Notes: generated by a model from the sequence alone, not told the origin. A stretch of 64,000 nucleotides of DNA from Aldehydirespirator sp965204875 (GCA_965204875.1 OZ242020.1:1426001-1490000); one strand, 5' to 3'. Shown: positions 1-8,797, counted from the first letter of the stretch. Made by a program: numbers and translations.

Positions 1-1
1 T

Positions 2-70
2 CTGTGCCTGCCCGTGCTGGTGGCCGTCGCCCTCCATCGCGCCGTGGACACCGGCAGCGGGATCCGCTAA
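2..70 (+). CDS. C-terminal end of a cut-off membrane protein
   Basis: Only the last 22 codons are inside the window. The frame reads a hydrophobic stretch (LCLPVLVAVALHRAVD) and ends at TAA 68-70. The gene is convergent with the next one and the two stop codons overlap (67-70). A C-terminal membrane helix of a transporter is one possibility, but the family cannot be named from this piece. Confidence 0.35.
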   Translation: MCLPVLVAVALHRAVDTGSGIR

Positions 71-489
71 TTGACCTTGTCGATGACCCTGAAGGCGTAG
101 CTGCGCTGCTCGTCGCCGAGCGTGGCTCGCACGCGGTACCCGCCGGCTTTGGGAAAGTGGACGATGCCGCTGACCACCAGCGGCGAGCGGCTGTCAGAAC
201 CGGGCACCTTGCCGGGCGGCCGGCCCACCTCGATGTTGGCGGTGGCCTCCATAAGGTGTTCGTGGCCATCCTCGTCCTCGACCCTGATGACCACAAGGTG
301 GGGCTGGTTGGTCTCCATCCACGGCACCAGCACCGAAAGGGCGATGGAGAAGTGCTGGGGCGCGGGCTGGTTGCCCTCCTGATACGACCGCGTGACCGTG
401 TCCCAGCCCGCTCCGCTCAGATACAGCAGCCCGTTCTGCACTTCAGCATGGTTCGCCAGGGTCAACAACTCGATCTCCGCCATAAGCAC
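67..489 (-). CDS. DUF6941 family protein
   Basis: A 140-residue protein that matches the DUF6941 pattern: an opening like IELLTLANHAEVQNGLLYL, a GGW-like turn (SGAGW), a central VPWMETNQPH block and a GRPPGKVPGSDS loop before a final beta-rich part. The family is a small beta-sandwich-like protein of unknown role, common in actinobacteria. It has no signal peptide or membrane segment. It lies 35 nt downstream of the acyl-CoA ligase gene on the same strand, so the two may share a transcript. No function can be given. Confidence 0.7.
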   Translation of the reverse strand: MLMAEIELLTLANHAEVQNGLLYLSGAGWDTVTRSYQEGNQPAPQHFSIALSVLVPWMETNQPHLVVIRVEDEDGHEHLMEATANIEVGRPPGKVPGSDSRSPLVVSGIVHFPKAGGYRVRATLGDEQRSYAFRVIDKVN

Positions 490-524
490 CGAGTCTACGA
501 GAGTGCGCGGAAGGCCAGGTTGCT

Positions 525-2063
525 TCAGGATCCGGTCAAGCCGAGGCGCTCGGCCAGACCCAGGCGCTGGAGCTTGCCGGTGGGCCCCTTGGGGAGCTCG
601 TCGAGGACCAGCACACGGCGCGGCACCTTGAACCCGGCGAGCGACTCCGACAGGAAGGCGCGCAGCTGCCGCTCGTCCACGGTGGTGCCCTCGGCCGCCA
701 CGACCGCGGCGGCCACGTCCTCGCCGAGCTTGGGGTGTGGCACCGCGAAGGTCACGGCCTGCGCCACGCTCCGATGGCGCAGCAGGGCCTCGTCCACCTC
801 CAGCGGGGAGACCTTCTCGCCGCCCCGGTTGATCTGCTCCTTGAGCCGCCCGGTGAGGAAGAGGTAGCCGTCGGTGTCCAGGTATCCCTCGTCGCCGGTG
901 CGGAACCAGCCGGACGTGAAGGCGGCGGCGTCAGCGGCCGGGTTGTTCTCGTAGCCGTCGATCACCGTGGGCCCCTTGATCGACACCTCGCCGCGCTCGC
1001 CCGGCGGCAGCGGCCTGCCAGCGCTGTCGAGCACGGCCAGCTCGACACCGCTGGACACCCCGACCGAGCGGGCCTTGGCGGGCGCCGGAGGCAGCGGGTT
1101 GGAGCACATCTGGTGGGTGGCCTCGGTCATGCCGTAGGACTCGATCACGGGCGCGCCGAACAGGTCGCGCAACTCTTGCAGCACCGGCTCGGGCAGTGAC
1201 GCCGACGACGACCGCACGAAGCGCAGCCCGGCGGCGCGGGCCGTGTCGCGGTGGCGGGCGGAGCGGGCGATCACCATCTGGTGCATGGTGGGCACCGCCG
1301 TGTAGTAGGTGGGACGCAGCGCCTCCAGCTGCGCGAAGAACCCGAAGGCGTCGAACCCCTGCGTGCATGCCACGGACGCCCCGACTGACAGCGGCGCCAG
1401 CAGCCCGGCCATCAGACCGTGTATGTGGAACAGCGGCATCACGTTGAGCGACCGGTCCCCTGCGGTGAGCGCCAGCGATCCGGCTATCGCCGCGGCGGAG
1501 CGGGTCAGGTTCCGTTGACGCAGAGGCACGATCTTGGGACGAGACGTCGTGCCCGAGGTGTGAAGCACCAGCGCCACATCGTCCGCTGCCGGCTCCGCGG
1601 CTGAGACACCCGCAGGAGCGGCCGGCTCGACCGCGAGTTCCAGCGAGCCGGGACCGTCCGATGCGCTGCCCGACAGCAGCAGCGACGCCAATGCGGTGCC
1701 GCGGGCCGCTTGCCGGGCAGCGATGCCGGAGTCGTCGGGACGGGTGATCAGCGCTGCCGCAGAGAGGTCCTCGAGATAGAAGCGAAGCTCCGAGCTGCGG
1801 TACTGGGGGTTGAGCGGCGCGGCACAGCCGGTGACGGTCGCGGCAAGGAAGGCGATCGCCATCTCTGCGCCGTTGGGCAACACGAGAGCGATGCGGTCGC
1901 CGGCACCGAGCCCCGCTGCCCTCAGCTGCGCGCCCAGCCGCTCCACCTCGGAGCGCAGCTCGGCGTGGCTGAACACCGAGCCGCCCGCGGTGATGATCGC
2001 CGGGTCTCCGTCCGCACCGGCAGCGAGCAGCTCCCGCATGGTGGCCGCGACCGCCCTCGTCAC
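525..2063 (-). CDS. AMP-forming acyl-CoA ligase, oxalate-CoA-ligase-like
   Basis: ANL-superfamily adenylating enzyme (512 aa) that should activate a carboxylate with ATP and CoA. The phosphate loop LHTSGTTSRPKIVPL, the core motif SYGMTEATHQMCSNPLPP, the hinge region around GWFRTGDEGYLDTDG and the C-terminal catalytic lysine in PKGPTGKLQR are all present. The TEATHQM..NPLPP form is the one seen in oxalyl-CoA synthetases (AAE3/Pcs60 type), so oxalate is the first substrate guess; a short-chain fatty acid is the alternative. The start is either GTG 2063 or ATG 2039; the 74-bp tandem repeat begins inside this 5' end. Upstream lies the ketopantoate-reductase-like gene on the same strand. Confidence 0.8.
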   Translation of the reverse strand: MTRAVAATMRELLAAGADGDPAIITAGGSVFSHAELRSEVERLGAQLRAAGLGAGDRIALVLPNGAEMAIAFLAATVTGCAAPLNPQYRSSELRFYLEDLSAAALITRPDDSGIAARQAARGTALASLLLSGSASDGPGSLELAVEPAAPAGVSAAEPAADDVALVLHTSGTTSRPKIVPLRQRNLTRSAAAIAGSLALTAGDRSLNVMPLFHIHGLMAGLLAPLSVGASVACTQGFDAFGFFAQLEALRPTYYTAVPTMHQMVIARSARHRDTARAAGLRFVRSSSASLPEPVLQELRDLFGAPVIESYGMTEATHQMCSNPLPPAPAKARSVGVSSGVELAVLDSAGRPLPPGERGEVSIKGPTVIDGYENNPAADAAAFTSGWFRTGDEGYLDTDGYLFLTGRLKEQINRGGEKVSPLEVDEALLRHRSVAQAVTFAVPHPKLGEDVAAAVVAAEGTTVDERQLRAFLSESLAGFKVPRRVLVLDELPKGPTGKLQRLGLAERLGLTGS

Positions 2064-2250
2064 CGGGCCTCCAGCAGCCGACGGTCCGGGTCGGTGATCA
2101 AGCGCCCGCTCATGGTGGCGGCGACCGCCGGCGTCACCGGCAGGCTCCCACAGCAGGCAACAACCTCATCCCGGCACCCCGAAGGCCGCCGCGAGACTCG
2201 CCAACCGGTGACGGCAGGCTCCCACGGCAGGCGACGCCCTCATCCCGACG
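2037..2250. repeat. 74-bp tandem repeat, about 2.8 degenerate copies
   Basis: Matching blocks recur exactly 74 nt apart: CATGGTGGC at 2037 and 2111, and CAGGCTCCCAC at 2141 and 2215. The array spans the 5' end of the CoA ligase gene, the intergenic gap and the 3' end of the reductase gene, so one copy supplies the ligase start codon ATG 2039. It looks like slippage duplication at a gene junction. Confidence 0.75.
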
Positions 2251-3238
2251 CCGGGGAGCGGTCGCCGGCCAGGCGGCGGTTGAGCAGCGACGCCAGCGAA
2301 TACACGGTGGAGATCACCGGGGTCGGCACGCCGACGAGCTCACCGAGCTCGACGAACACCCCGACGAGCGGATCCAGCTCCAGCACCCTGCCGGCCTCGG
2401 CGTCCTGCAACATCGAGGTCTTGTGCTCGCCCACGGCCTCGGCGCCGGCGATGCGCCGCTCGACGCTGGTGCGGATGCTCACCCCGAGCTCGGAGGCGAT
2501 GCGTGCCGCTTCCGTCATCATGTCGGCGGCAAGCTGCCGGGCGGCCGGCGTGCGGCAGATCTCGCCCAGGGTGGCCCCGGTCAGAGCGCTGATCGGGTTG
2601 AAGGCGAGGTTTCCCCAGGCCTTGACCCACAGGTGAGCGCGTATGTCGGCCAGAACCCTCGACTTGAGGCCGGCCGAGCCCAACGCCGCGGACAGCGCCA
2701 GCGCACGCGGCGAGCGCGTCCCGTCCAGCTCGCCCAGCGGGAACCTGTCACCCTCGATGTGGGTGATGACCCCCGCAGCGGTCTTCTCGGCCGCCGGATA
2801 GGCGATGCACGCCACGATCCGCTCCGGCGCCACGGCCGAGGCGATCACCCCGCCGGGGTCGACGGCCTCGAGACGATGCCCCTCGTAGGGGCCGCCGTGA
2901 CGCTGGAAGTACCACCAGCCGATGCCGTTCTGCACTGGAACGATCATCGTGTCGCCGTCACACAGCAGCCTCAGCCGGGCGGCGATCGGCGCGATCTGAT
3001 GCGCCTTGAGCGCAAGGATTACGGCGTCGTGGGTGCCGAGCGTGCCAAAGTCGTCCGACGCCGGCACGTCGGCGGCCACGGTGCGGGAACCGTCGATCTC
3101 CACCAGCTGGAGCCCATTACGCTGGATCGCCAGCAGGTTCTCGCCGCGGGCTACAACGCAGACCTCGTGTCCCGCAACCGACAGCCGCACCGCCAGCATT
3201 CCGCCGATCGCTCCGGCGCCGACCACACAGATCCTCAC
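2240..3238 (-). CDS. 2-dehydropantoate 2-reductase family protein (ApbA/PanE)
   Basis: NADPH-dependent ketopantoate-reductase-type enzyme, 332 aa, the usual family length. The Rossmann motif VVGAGAIGGML opens the protein, the catalytic lysine sits in ILALKAHQI, PVQNGIGWW carries the conserved Asn, and the substrate-binding KAWGNLAFNPISALTG block is in place. The GTG start at 3238 is chosen because the Rossmann fold begins there; the longer open frame upstream runs over the divergent promoter region. Ketopantoate is a reasonable substrate (panB is at 43.6 kb), but many paralogs act on other 2-keto acids, and the neighbours here are catabolic. Confidence 0.8.
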   Translation of the reverse strand: MRICVVGAGAIGGMLAVRLSVAGHEVCVVARGENLLAIQRNGLQLVEIDGSRTVAADVPASDDFGTLGTHDAVILALKAHQIAPIAARLRLLCDGDTMIVPVQNGIGWWYFQRHGGPYEGHRLEAVDPGGVIASAVAPERIVACIAYPAAEKTAAGVITHIEGDRFPLGELDGTRSPRALALSAALGSAGLKSRVLADIRAHLWVKAWGNLAFNPISALTGATLGEICRTPAARQLAADMMTEAARIASELGVSIRTSVERRIAGAEAVGEHKTSMLQDAEAGRVLELDPLVGVFVELGELVGVPTPVISTVYSLASLLNRRLAGDRSPASG

Positions 3239-3270
3239 GGGCCAAGTGTGCCAGCCGAGAAGCGCCGCAC

Positions 3271-3299
3271 GGTATACAACAGCCTCTGCCTTCAGTGAA
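3271..3299 (-). promoter_or_regulatory. putative promoter of the ketopantoate-reductase-like gene
   Basis: Read on the minus strand, TTCACT (3294-3299) and TATACC (3271-3276) are separated by 17 nt, a sigma70-like arrangement about 32 nt before the GTG start. A GTATAC palindrome at 3272-3277 overlaps the -10 box and could be an operator. Confidence 0.4.
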
Positions 3300-3320
3300 G
3301 ACCGGAACACGCCATACGGT
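3291..3320 (+). promoter_or_regulatory. putative leaderless promoter of the TauE/SafE gene
   Basis: TTCAGT (3291-3296) and TACGGT (3315-3320) lie 18 nt apart, and the ATG follows the -10 box by 9 nt, so the mRNA would begin at or next to the start codon. It overlaps the oppositely directed promoter. Confidence 0.35.
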
Positions 3321-3329
3321 ATAGATCTC

Positions 3330-4046
3330 ATGAGCTTGTTGGAGACGGTGCTGGCAGGGGCGGCGCTGGCACTGGGGGCGGCGCTGCACGGCTCGCTGGG
3401 CTTCGGCATGGGCTTGGTGGCCGCTCCCCTGCTGGTGCTGATCGAACCCGATCTGATCCCCGGCCCGATGCTGTGCGCGGGCGGGCTGCTGGCAGCGATG
3501 ATCACGGTGCGCGACAGGGCCTCCGCAGACCCGCGCGGGGTGCAGTGGCTGATCCTGGGCCGCGTGCCCGGGATGGCGCTGGGAGCGCTGGCGGTGGCCT
3601 GGCTTTCGACGGCCGGGATCGCCGTGGTGTTCGCCTTCTTCGTGCTGTCGCTGGTGGCGGTGAGCGTGGCGGGCGTGTCGCTGCCGCAGACGACCCCGGC
3701 GCTGCTCGGCGCGGGAGCCATGTCCGGGCTCATGGGCACTGCCACCGGTGTGGGCGGGCCACCGCTCGCACTGGTCTACCAGCGCAGCTCAGGCAGCGAG
3801 CTCCGAGGCACGCTGGCGCCGATCCAGACCTTCGGAGCGGTGTCGTCGCTCGCGGCGCTGGCGCTGGTGGGCGAGTTCGGTCTCGCGGAGCTGGGTCAGG
3901 GCCTGCGGATCGCGCCCGGCATGGTGGTCGGGTTCGCGGTGTCGGGCAGGGTGGTGCCGCGCCTCAACCACGCCGTCGTGCGACCGGCCGTGCTGGTATT
4001 CGCCGTCGCCTCGGCCATAGCGATCCTCGTTCGCGCCGCGTTGTAG
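3330..4046 (+). CDS. TauE/SafE family sulfite/organic anion exporter
   Basis: Polytopic membrane protein of 238 aa, close to the family norm. Two similar halves can be seen: GAALHGSLGFGMGLVAAPLL near the N-terminus and GLMGTATGVGGPPLALVYQ in the middle, the paired Gly/Pro-rich re-entrant motifs of TauE/SafE (DUF81) proteins. Hydrophobic segments fill most of the rest. It should move sulfite, sulfoacetate or another small organic anion across the cytoplasmic membrane. ATG 3330 is the start because earlier residues of the open frame are antisense to the divergent gene. The stop lies 4 nt from the convergent binding-protein gene. The substrate is unknown. Confidence 0.78.
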   Translation: MSLLETVLAGAALALGAALHGSLGFGMGLVAAPLLVLIEPDLIPGPMLCAGGLLAAMITVRDRASADPRGVQWLILGRVPGMALGALAVAWLSTAGIAVVFAFFVLSLVAVSVAGVSLPQTTPALLGAGAMSGLMGTATGVGGPPLALVYQRSSGSELRGTLAPIQTFGAVSSLAALALVGEFGLAELGQGLRIAPGMVVGFAVSGRVVPRLNHAVVRPAVLVFAVASAIAILVRAAL

Positions 4047-4050
4047 AGCC

Positions 4051-5847
4051 TCAGCCGAGCGTCATGTCCTCGACGCGGGCCGTGTCGTCATAGCGCGGGA
4101 TCCAGCTGAGCTCGTCGGAGCCGCCGTTCACGCTGAGGTAGGTCAGCAACGGCAGGTTGGCGACATCGTCACAGTTGCGCTTCATTATCTCGTGGTATAT
4201 CTGCTCTCGTGCGACCGGGTTGAGTTCGGATTTAGCGTCGTTGAGCAGGCCGACAAGCTCCGGATCGTCATAGGAAGACGTGGCGCTCTCGGTGCCAATG
4301 TAGGAACGGAGCCGGTCACCGTCCTGGAGTTCGTTGGAGGCCGACGACAGGAAGATGTCGCCACCGACCTCGCCGACAGGCTTAAGGAACTCGTCGAAGA
4401 GCCACACCTCCCAGGCCAGCAACTGGAAGTCGATGTTCAGCCCGGCCGCGGTCAGGTCGGCGTTGATGGCCTCTGACAGCTCGTCGAACTTGGTCCAGCG
4501 GGTGCCGTTGGCCAGGAAGGTGATCTCCTCGCCCTGATAGCCGGAGTCCTCGACCATCTGCTTGGCCAGCTCCGGGTCATAGGGCCGGTCGGTGAGGTCC
4601 GGGTTGTAGCCGAACACGCCCGAGCCGAACATCTGGCAGTGGGGCCGGCTCGCCTGTCCCTGGTAGATGAACTCGATGTAGTCGTCCACGTTGACGGCGT
4701 GGGCTATGGCCAACCGCAGCTCGGGATAGTCGGCGAGCGGGCCCTCGTAGTTCTTCATCCGCAGGTACGGATACTCGATGCCCTCGTTGCGCACGAACAG
4801 TTTGGGCATCTCGTCGACCGAGTCGGCTGAGAGGCCGACCGCGAGATGCACCTCGCCGGCCTGCACCGCCGCCACCCGCGACTGCTCGTCGGGCAGGAAC
4901 ACGAACCTCACCTCGTCGATCTGCGGCTCGGGGCCCCAGTACTCCTCGTTGCGGGTGAGCGTCAGCGAGTCGCCCGGCGTCCAGTCCACGAACTTGTAGG
5001 GACCTGTGCCCACAGCCTCGTTCTCGAGCCCGTCGGCGGCGACGCCCGGTTCCACCATCTGCACCATGTAGAGCCTGGCCGGCAGGACCGGGTCGGGGCC
5101 GGCGGTGGTGACCCGGATCGTGTAGTCGTCGACGACGTCCACGCCGACGATGGTCTCGACCTGCTCCTTGAGGTCGGAGTCGAACTCGTCGCTGAGCACC
5201 CGCTCGATGGAGAACTTGGCCGCCGCGGCGTTGAAGGGGGCGCCGTTGTGGAAGCTGATGCCCCGGCGCAGCTTGAGTTCCCAGGTGGTGTCGTCGATCA
5301 GCACCGGCAGCGACGCGGCGAGCCTCGGCACAAAGATCGACGGGTTCACCAGGTCGCGCTCGATGAGCCGCTCGTAGACGTTCTCCATGGTGCGGCGCAT
5401 CTCGCCGTCCTGGTAATGGGGGTCGATCCTGCCGGGGCCCTCGAGGATCGCGATGGTGATGGAGTCCGGCTCCTCTGCCGCCATCTCGGCCTCGGCGGCG
5501 GCTTGCTCTGCCGCGGCGGCCGCCTCAGCGGCGTCGGCCTGCGCCGCGGCGGCATCAGCCTGCGCCGCCTCCAGCCGGCCCTCCAGCTCGGCAACGACGT
5601 CCGGGTCTACGGCACCCTCGGCCTCATCCATCGCGGCCGCGAGGGCCTCCTCTGCCTCAGCGGCCTTGGCGGCGGCCGCGTCGGCCTCGGCCTGTGCCGC
5701 GGCCGCGTCCTGGCGCGCCTGCTCTAGGGCCGCAGCGTCCTCGGATGAGGTGTCCTCGCTCGAGTCGTCGCCACAGGCGGCGGCGACGAGCGTGAAGACG
5801 AACAGGGCTGCAAGCAGCCGCTGCACGAGAGTGAACTTCTTCAGCAT
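4051..5847 (-). CDS. ABC transporter substrate-binding lipoprotein, family 5, with Ala-rich coiled coil
   Basis: Extracytoplasmic solute-binding protein of the SBP_bac_5 (peptide/nickel/opine) family, 598 aa. The start MLKKFTLVQRLLAALF leads a lipoprotein signal with lipobox VAAAC, so the mature protein is anchored through that Cys. Residues about 30-130 are an Ala/Glu/Asp heptad-like segment, then the binding domain begins with SITIAILEGPGRIDPHYQ. The motif LKLRRGISFHNGAPFNA and the block AVGTGPYKFVDWTPGDSL are typical of the family. No permease or ATPase genes are adjacent, so it is an orphan component. A G-run (GGGGGGG) precedes the ATG at SD distance. The coiled coil is unusual for the family and may act as a stalk or oligomeriser. 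Confidence 0.82.
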   Translation of the reverse strand: MLKKFTLVQRLLAALFVFTLVAAACGDDSSEDTSSEDAAALEQARQDAAAAQAEADAAAAKAAEAEEALAAAMDEAEGAVDPDVVAELEGRLEAAQADAAAAQADAAEAAAAAEQAAAEAEMAAEEPDSITIAILEGPGRIDPHYQDGEMRRTMENVYERLIERDLVNPSIFVPRLAASLPVLIDDTTWELKLRRGISFHNGAPFNAAAAKFSIERVLSDEFDSDLKEQVETIVGVDVVDDYTIRVTTAGPDPVLPARLYMVQMVEPGVAADGLENEAVGTGPYKFVDWTPGDSLTLTRNEEYWGPEPQIDEVRFVFLPDEQSRVAAVQAGEVHLAVGLSADSVDEMPKLFVRNEGIEYPYLRMKNYEGPLADYPELRLAIAHAVNVDDYIEFIYQGQASRPHCQMFGSGVFGYNPDLTDRPYDPELAKQMVEDSGYQGEEITFLANGTRWTKFDELSEAINADLTAAGLNIDFQLLAWEVWLFDEFLKPVGEVGGDIFLSSASNELQDGDRLRSYIGTESATSSYDDPELVGLLNDAKSELNPVAREQIYHEIMKRNCDDVANLPLLTYLSVNGGSDELSWIPRYDDTARVEDMTLG

Positions 5848-5909
5848 AAGGATGTATCCCCCCCAGTGAATCCGTGGTTGTCTATGGCTGCGGCATACGG
5901 AATCCACAG

Positions 5910-7463
5910 TCACCGGCGCAACCGTAGACCGAGGACCCAAGGCTCGCAAGTCGCACGGAGCGCCGCGCATTGCTCCGCCCGGGCCTGGGAGCGCAGGTAG
6001 ACGGTCTTGGTGCGGGTGAAGAAGTCGAGGGAGGATTCGCCACCCTCGGCCCAGCCCGCGCCGGAGTGCCCGTAGCCCTCGAAGGGCACATGGAAGGGCA
6101 CCCCGGTGAGCGGCGAGTTGACCTTGACGGTGCCGGCGCGGGAGTGCCGCCAGAAGTGCCGCGCCACGGCGATGTCGCCGGTGACGATGCCGGAGGTGAG
6201 CCCGTAGGCGGTGGCGTTGGCCGCCTCCAGCGCCTCGTCGATGCTGTTAACCCGCTCGAAGGTCACGACCGGCCCGAAGATCTCCTCGGTGGTGAGGGTG
6301 CCGGTCACAGGATCCACGACCACCGCGGGCGCCACCCGGCCCTCGCGCCAGCCTGCCGCCGGCGGGCGCACCACCGTGCGGGCCTCCCGTTGCGCCAGGG
6401 CCAGGTAATCCCGGATCCGGTCCGCCTCGGCCTCGCTCACCAGGATGCCGAGCTCGTCGGCGCCGGAGCGGTCGGTCATGGCGGCGACCCGGTGCGACAG
6501 CAGTTCCAGCAGCTCGTCGTAGACGTCGGCGTGCACCAGGAGCCGGCCCGCCGCCGTGCAGATCTGACCGTTGTTGCGGAAACTGGACGCGATCACGATG
6601 TCCGCCGCGGCGGACGGGTCGGCGTCGGCCCATATGACGATCGTGTTCTTGCCGCCCAGCTCCGCCTGGAACGGCACCTCCATCCGCAGCCGCCGCCGGA
6701 TCGCCACCGCGGCCTCGTATGAGCCGGTGAGGCTCACCCCGTCCAGCTCCGGCGCCTCCAGCAGCGCCTGCTCTATCACCGCGCTGTGGCCGACCGTCGC
6801 TGAGATCAGACCCGGCTCCAGACCGGCATCGAGCAGCGTGGCCGCGATGAGCAGGCCCGTGACCCCGGCGTTGGTGGAGGGCTTGAAGACCACGGCGTTG
6901 CCGGCGGACAGTGCCGCCGAGAGCTTGCGGATGGGGATCGTGAAGGGGAAGTTCCACGGCGTGATCAGCGCGACCACGCCGAGCGGCTCGATGAGGGTGA
7001 AGATGTCCTCGTCGAAGTCCGTCCGGAAAGTGGTGCCCAGGCGCCGGTAGCCGAGCTCGGCGTAGTAGTCGAGCACCGCCGCTCCCTTGGCCACCTCCAC
7101 TCGGGCCTCCGAGGCGGGCTTGCCGACCTCGGCGCTGATGACGGCGGCCAGATCGCCGGCACGCTCCCGGAACAGCCCTGCGGCCCGGTGCAGCACCTCG
7201 GCCCGTGCAGCAGGGCCGGCGGACGCCCAGCCCGGCGCCGCGGCCGACGCCGCCTCGTAGGCCGCACGCACATCTCCAGGGCCGGCGGTCCCCATGGTGG
7301 CAAGCACGCTGCCGTCGCTGCGGCTGACCAGCCTGTGCTCGGGGCCGGCGCCGGGCCTGATAACACCATCGACGAGGATGCCCACCTCGGCGGCGCCACT
7401 GCCTGCGGCGGTGGAGGTGGATGTGGTGGAGGTGGTGGTGATGCGTGCCGGGATCAGCGTCAT
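5910..7463 (-). CDS. NAD(P)+-dependent aldehyde dehydrogenase
   Basis: Aldehyde dehydrogenase superfamily enzyme (517 aa) oxidising an aldehyde to its acid. Key residues can be read: Asn171 in PWNFPFTIP, Glu268 in AELGGKN and nucleophile Cys302 in NNGQICTAAGRL. The end FFTRTKTVYLR is the normal family C-terminus; about 25 extra residues follow. The N-terminus has a Thr-rich lead (TTTSTTSTST). ATG 7463 is preferred because GGAAAGG lies 6 nt upstream; ATG 7478 is an in-frame alternative. Benzaldehyde or semialdehyde substrates are possible; nothing in the sequence decides it. Confidence 0.85.
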   Translation of the reverse strand: MTLIPARITTTSTTSTSTAAGSGAAEVGILVDGVIRPGAGPEHRLVSRSDGSVLATMGTAGPGDVRAAYEAASAAAPGWASAGPAARAEVLHRAAGLFRERAGDLAAVISAEVGKPASEARVEVAKGAAVLDYYAELGYRRLGTTFRTDFDEDIFTLIEPLGVVALITPWNFPFTIPIRKLSAALSAGNAVVFKPSTNAGVTGLLIAATLLDAGLEPGLISATVGHSAVIEQALLEAPELDGVSLTGSYEAAVAIRRRLRMEVPFQAELGGKNTIVIWADADPSAAADIVIASSFRNNGQICTAAGRLLVHADVYDELLELLSHRVAAMTDRSGADELGILVSEAEADRIRDYLALAQREARTVVRPPAAGWREGRVAPAVVVDPVTGTLTTEEIFGPVVTFERVNSIDEALEAANATAYGLTSGIVTGDIAVARHFWRHSRAGTVKVNSPLTGVPFHVPFEGYGHSGAGWAEGGESSLDFFTRTKTVYLRSQARAEQCAALRATCEPWVLGLRLRR

Positions 7464-7589
7464 GGGCCGCCTTTCCATTGATGGGCCGCCGTAGCACTGG
7501 CGCCGCAGCAACGATATTGCCAATGACCGACGCGCCGGCTGCCCAGGCGAGAGATCATAAGTTCGATGTAGCAAGCCCTATCTGGATGC

Positions 7590-7602
7590 TATGATCTTGC
7601 CA
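7590..7602 (+). promoter_or_regulatory. -10 box directly before the AbiEi-type gene (leaderless)
   Basis: TATGAT at 7590-7595 is followed after 7 nt by ATG 7603. No good -35 hexamer is seen. No Shine-Dalgarno fits in the gap, so initiation would be leaderless. Confidence 0.45.
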
Positions 7603-8247
7603 ATGCGAGAGAGGTCGAGCGCCTTGAGCTGGTTGGAGGAACTGCCGGACCGCTCCTGGTTCTGGTCCCGGCAGGTTCCGGGCGCCCCGTCCACGGCGCA
7701 CGTCCTGCTCTCGCGGCTGGCGCAAGATCCGGGCTCGGTGTACACGCGGATCGCTCGCGGGTTCTACTTCAAGGGACACCCGGCGGATCCCCTGAAGGGA
7801 TGCAGCGCCAACACTCACTGGAGTGCTCTGCTCCACGCCGGGGCGGGGGCGGGGCTGCGCAAGTTTGACGGCTTGAACAATCTGGGCTGGTCGTCTCAGC
7901 TCTCCGCAAGGGTGCATGTGTCCACGCTGCGCCGGGTTCAGCCCTTCGAGCGGTGGATCCGCTATACCCGGCACCCCAACCGCCTGCGGGCAGCGCTGAC
8001 ATGGACCGAGGTGACCCTGTTGGAGGCTCTGAGCTTCTTGCGCTTCGCTGAGATGTCGTGGCCGGAGTGCCTGGAGAGCATCGCCGACGGCACCTCGCGT
8101 AGCCGCCTGCCCTGGCGGAGGCTGCCGTTTGAGTTGCGGCGGGATCTGATGCTCGGGGCAGCAGAATGCGAGCCGGGCGTGAACGTCGCTGACTTGAAGT
8201 TCCGGATCAGCGAAGTATGTGAGGCCGCCTCCGCGCAGCAGCCATGA
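7603..8247 (+). CDS. AbiEi-type antitoxin/transcriptional regulator, form A
   Basis: A 214-residue protein of the AbiEi antitoxin type (type IV toxin-antitoxin): an N-terminal winged-helix part (SWLEELPDRSWFWSRQ, then APSTAHVLLSRLAQDPG and the wing RIARGFYFKG), followed by the conserved LNNLGWSSQLSARVHVSTLR and ALTWTEVTLLEAL blocks. ATG 7603 is chosen over 7591 because the paralog at 24290 begins with the same spacing to the A-L-x-W-L motif. The stop overlaps the ATG of the ruined toxin frame (ATGA). It is intact although its partner has lost its catalytic core. Members usually bind and repress their own promoter. Confidence 0.7.
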   Translation: MRERSSALSWLEELPDRSWFWSRQVPGAPSTAHVLLSRLAQDPGSVYTRIARGFYFKGHPADPLKGCSANTHWSALLHAGAGAGLRKFDGLNNLGWSSQLSARVHVSTLRRVQPFERWIRYTRHPNRLRAALTWTEVTLLEALSFLRFAEMSWPECLESIADGTSRSRLPWRRLPFELRRDLMLGAAECEPGVNVADLKFRISEVCEAASAQQP

Positions 8248-8797
8248 GCCCTGATGCGGAGGCGGCAGGCACGAGCCCCGAGCGGGGACTGTGCGGCTCG
8301 TTCAACACTCTGGACGGCGAGCCGTGCAAGAACCCGGCCGGATCGTTGTCTCGCAGATGGGGAGGGTGGCGTCGGTAGAGCAACTGCGGCAGTTCCCCGA
8401 ACTCGGCGGGTTCGAGGTCGAGTGCGTCACGCCCGCGTACACGGCACTCAACAAGTTCGACGCACTCCACCGGCGGGCCGCGCTCGGACACCACGACGGG
8501 ATCGCCCAACGCGGCCGCGACCTCTACGACCTGGCTCGGATCGCGCTCAGCGAACACGCCCGGCAGGTACGACCGCTGCTCGACGCTGCCGCCGAGCGGG
8601 TTGCGAGGCCGCTCAGCCGCCGCCGCCCCGTCGCTCGTCCCGCCGATGGGTATGCGGCCAGCCCGGTGTTCGCGGCGGGGACCCCGGCCTGCGAGGCGCT
8701 GCGTTCCGGCTACACCGAGGCGGTGGCGGAACTGGTGTGGGGTACCGCTCCCGCGTTCGAGGATGCCATCGAACTGGCAGTCTCACTGGATGCCTGA
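8244..8797 (+). pseudogene. AbiEii-type nucleotidyltransferase toxin remnant, catalytic core deleted
   Basis: The frame starting at ATG 8244 gives the N-terminal Cys tag (LCGSFNTLDGEPCKNPAG) and stops at about 8378. A second frame continues from about 8340 to 8797 and matches the C-terminal half of the AbiEii protein at 30.1-31.2 kb: LRQFPELGGFEV, ALNKFDALHRRA, RGRDLYDLARIA and ASPVFAAGTPACEALRSGY. The intervening segment, with the FKGGT..K and FSxDID nucleotidyltransferase motifs, is missing. This is an internal deletion plus frame change; the toxin should be dead. Confidence 0.75.
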
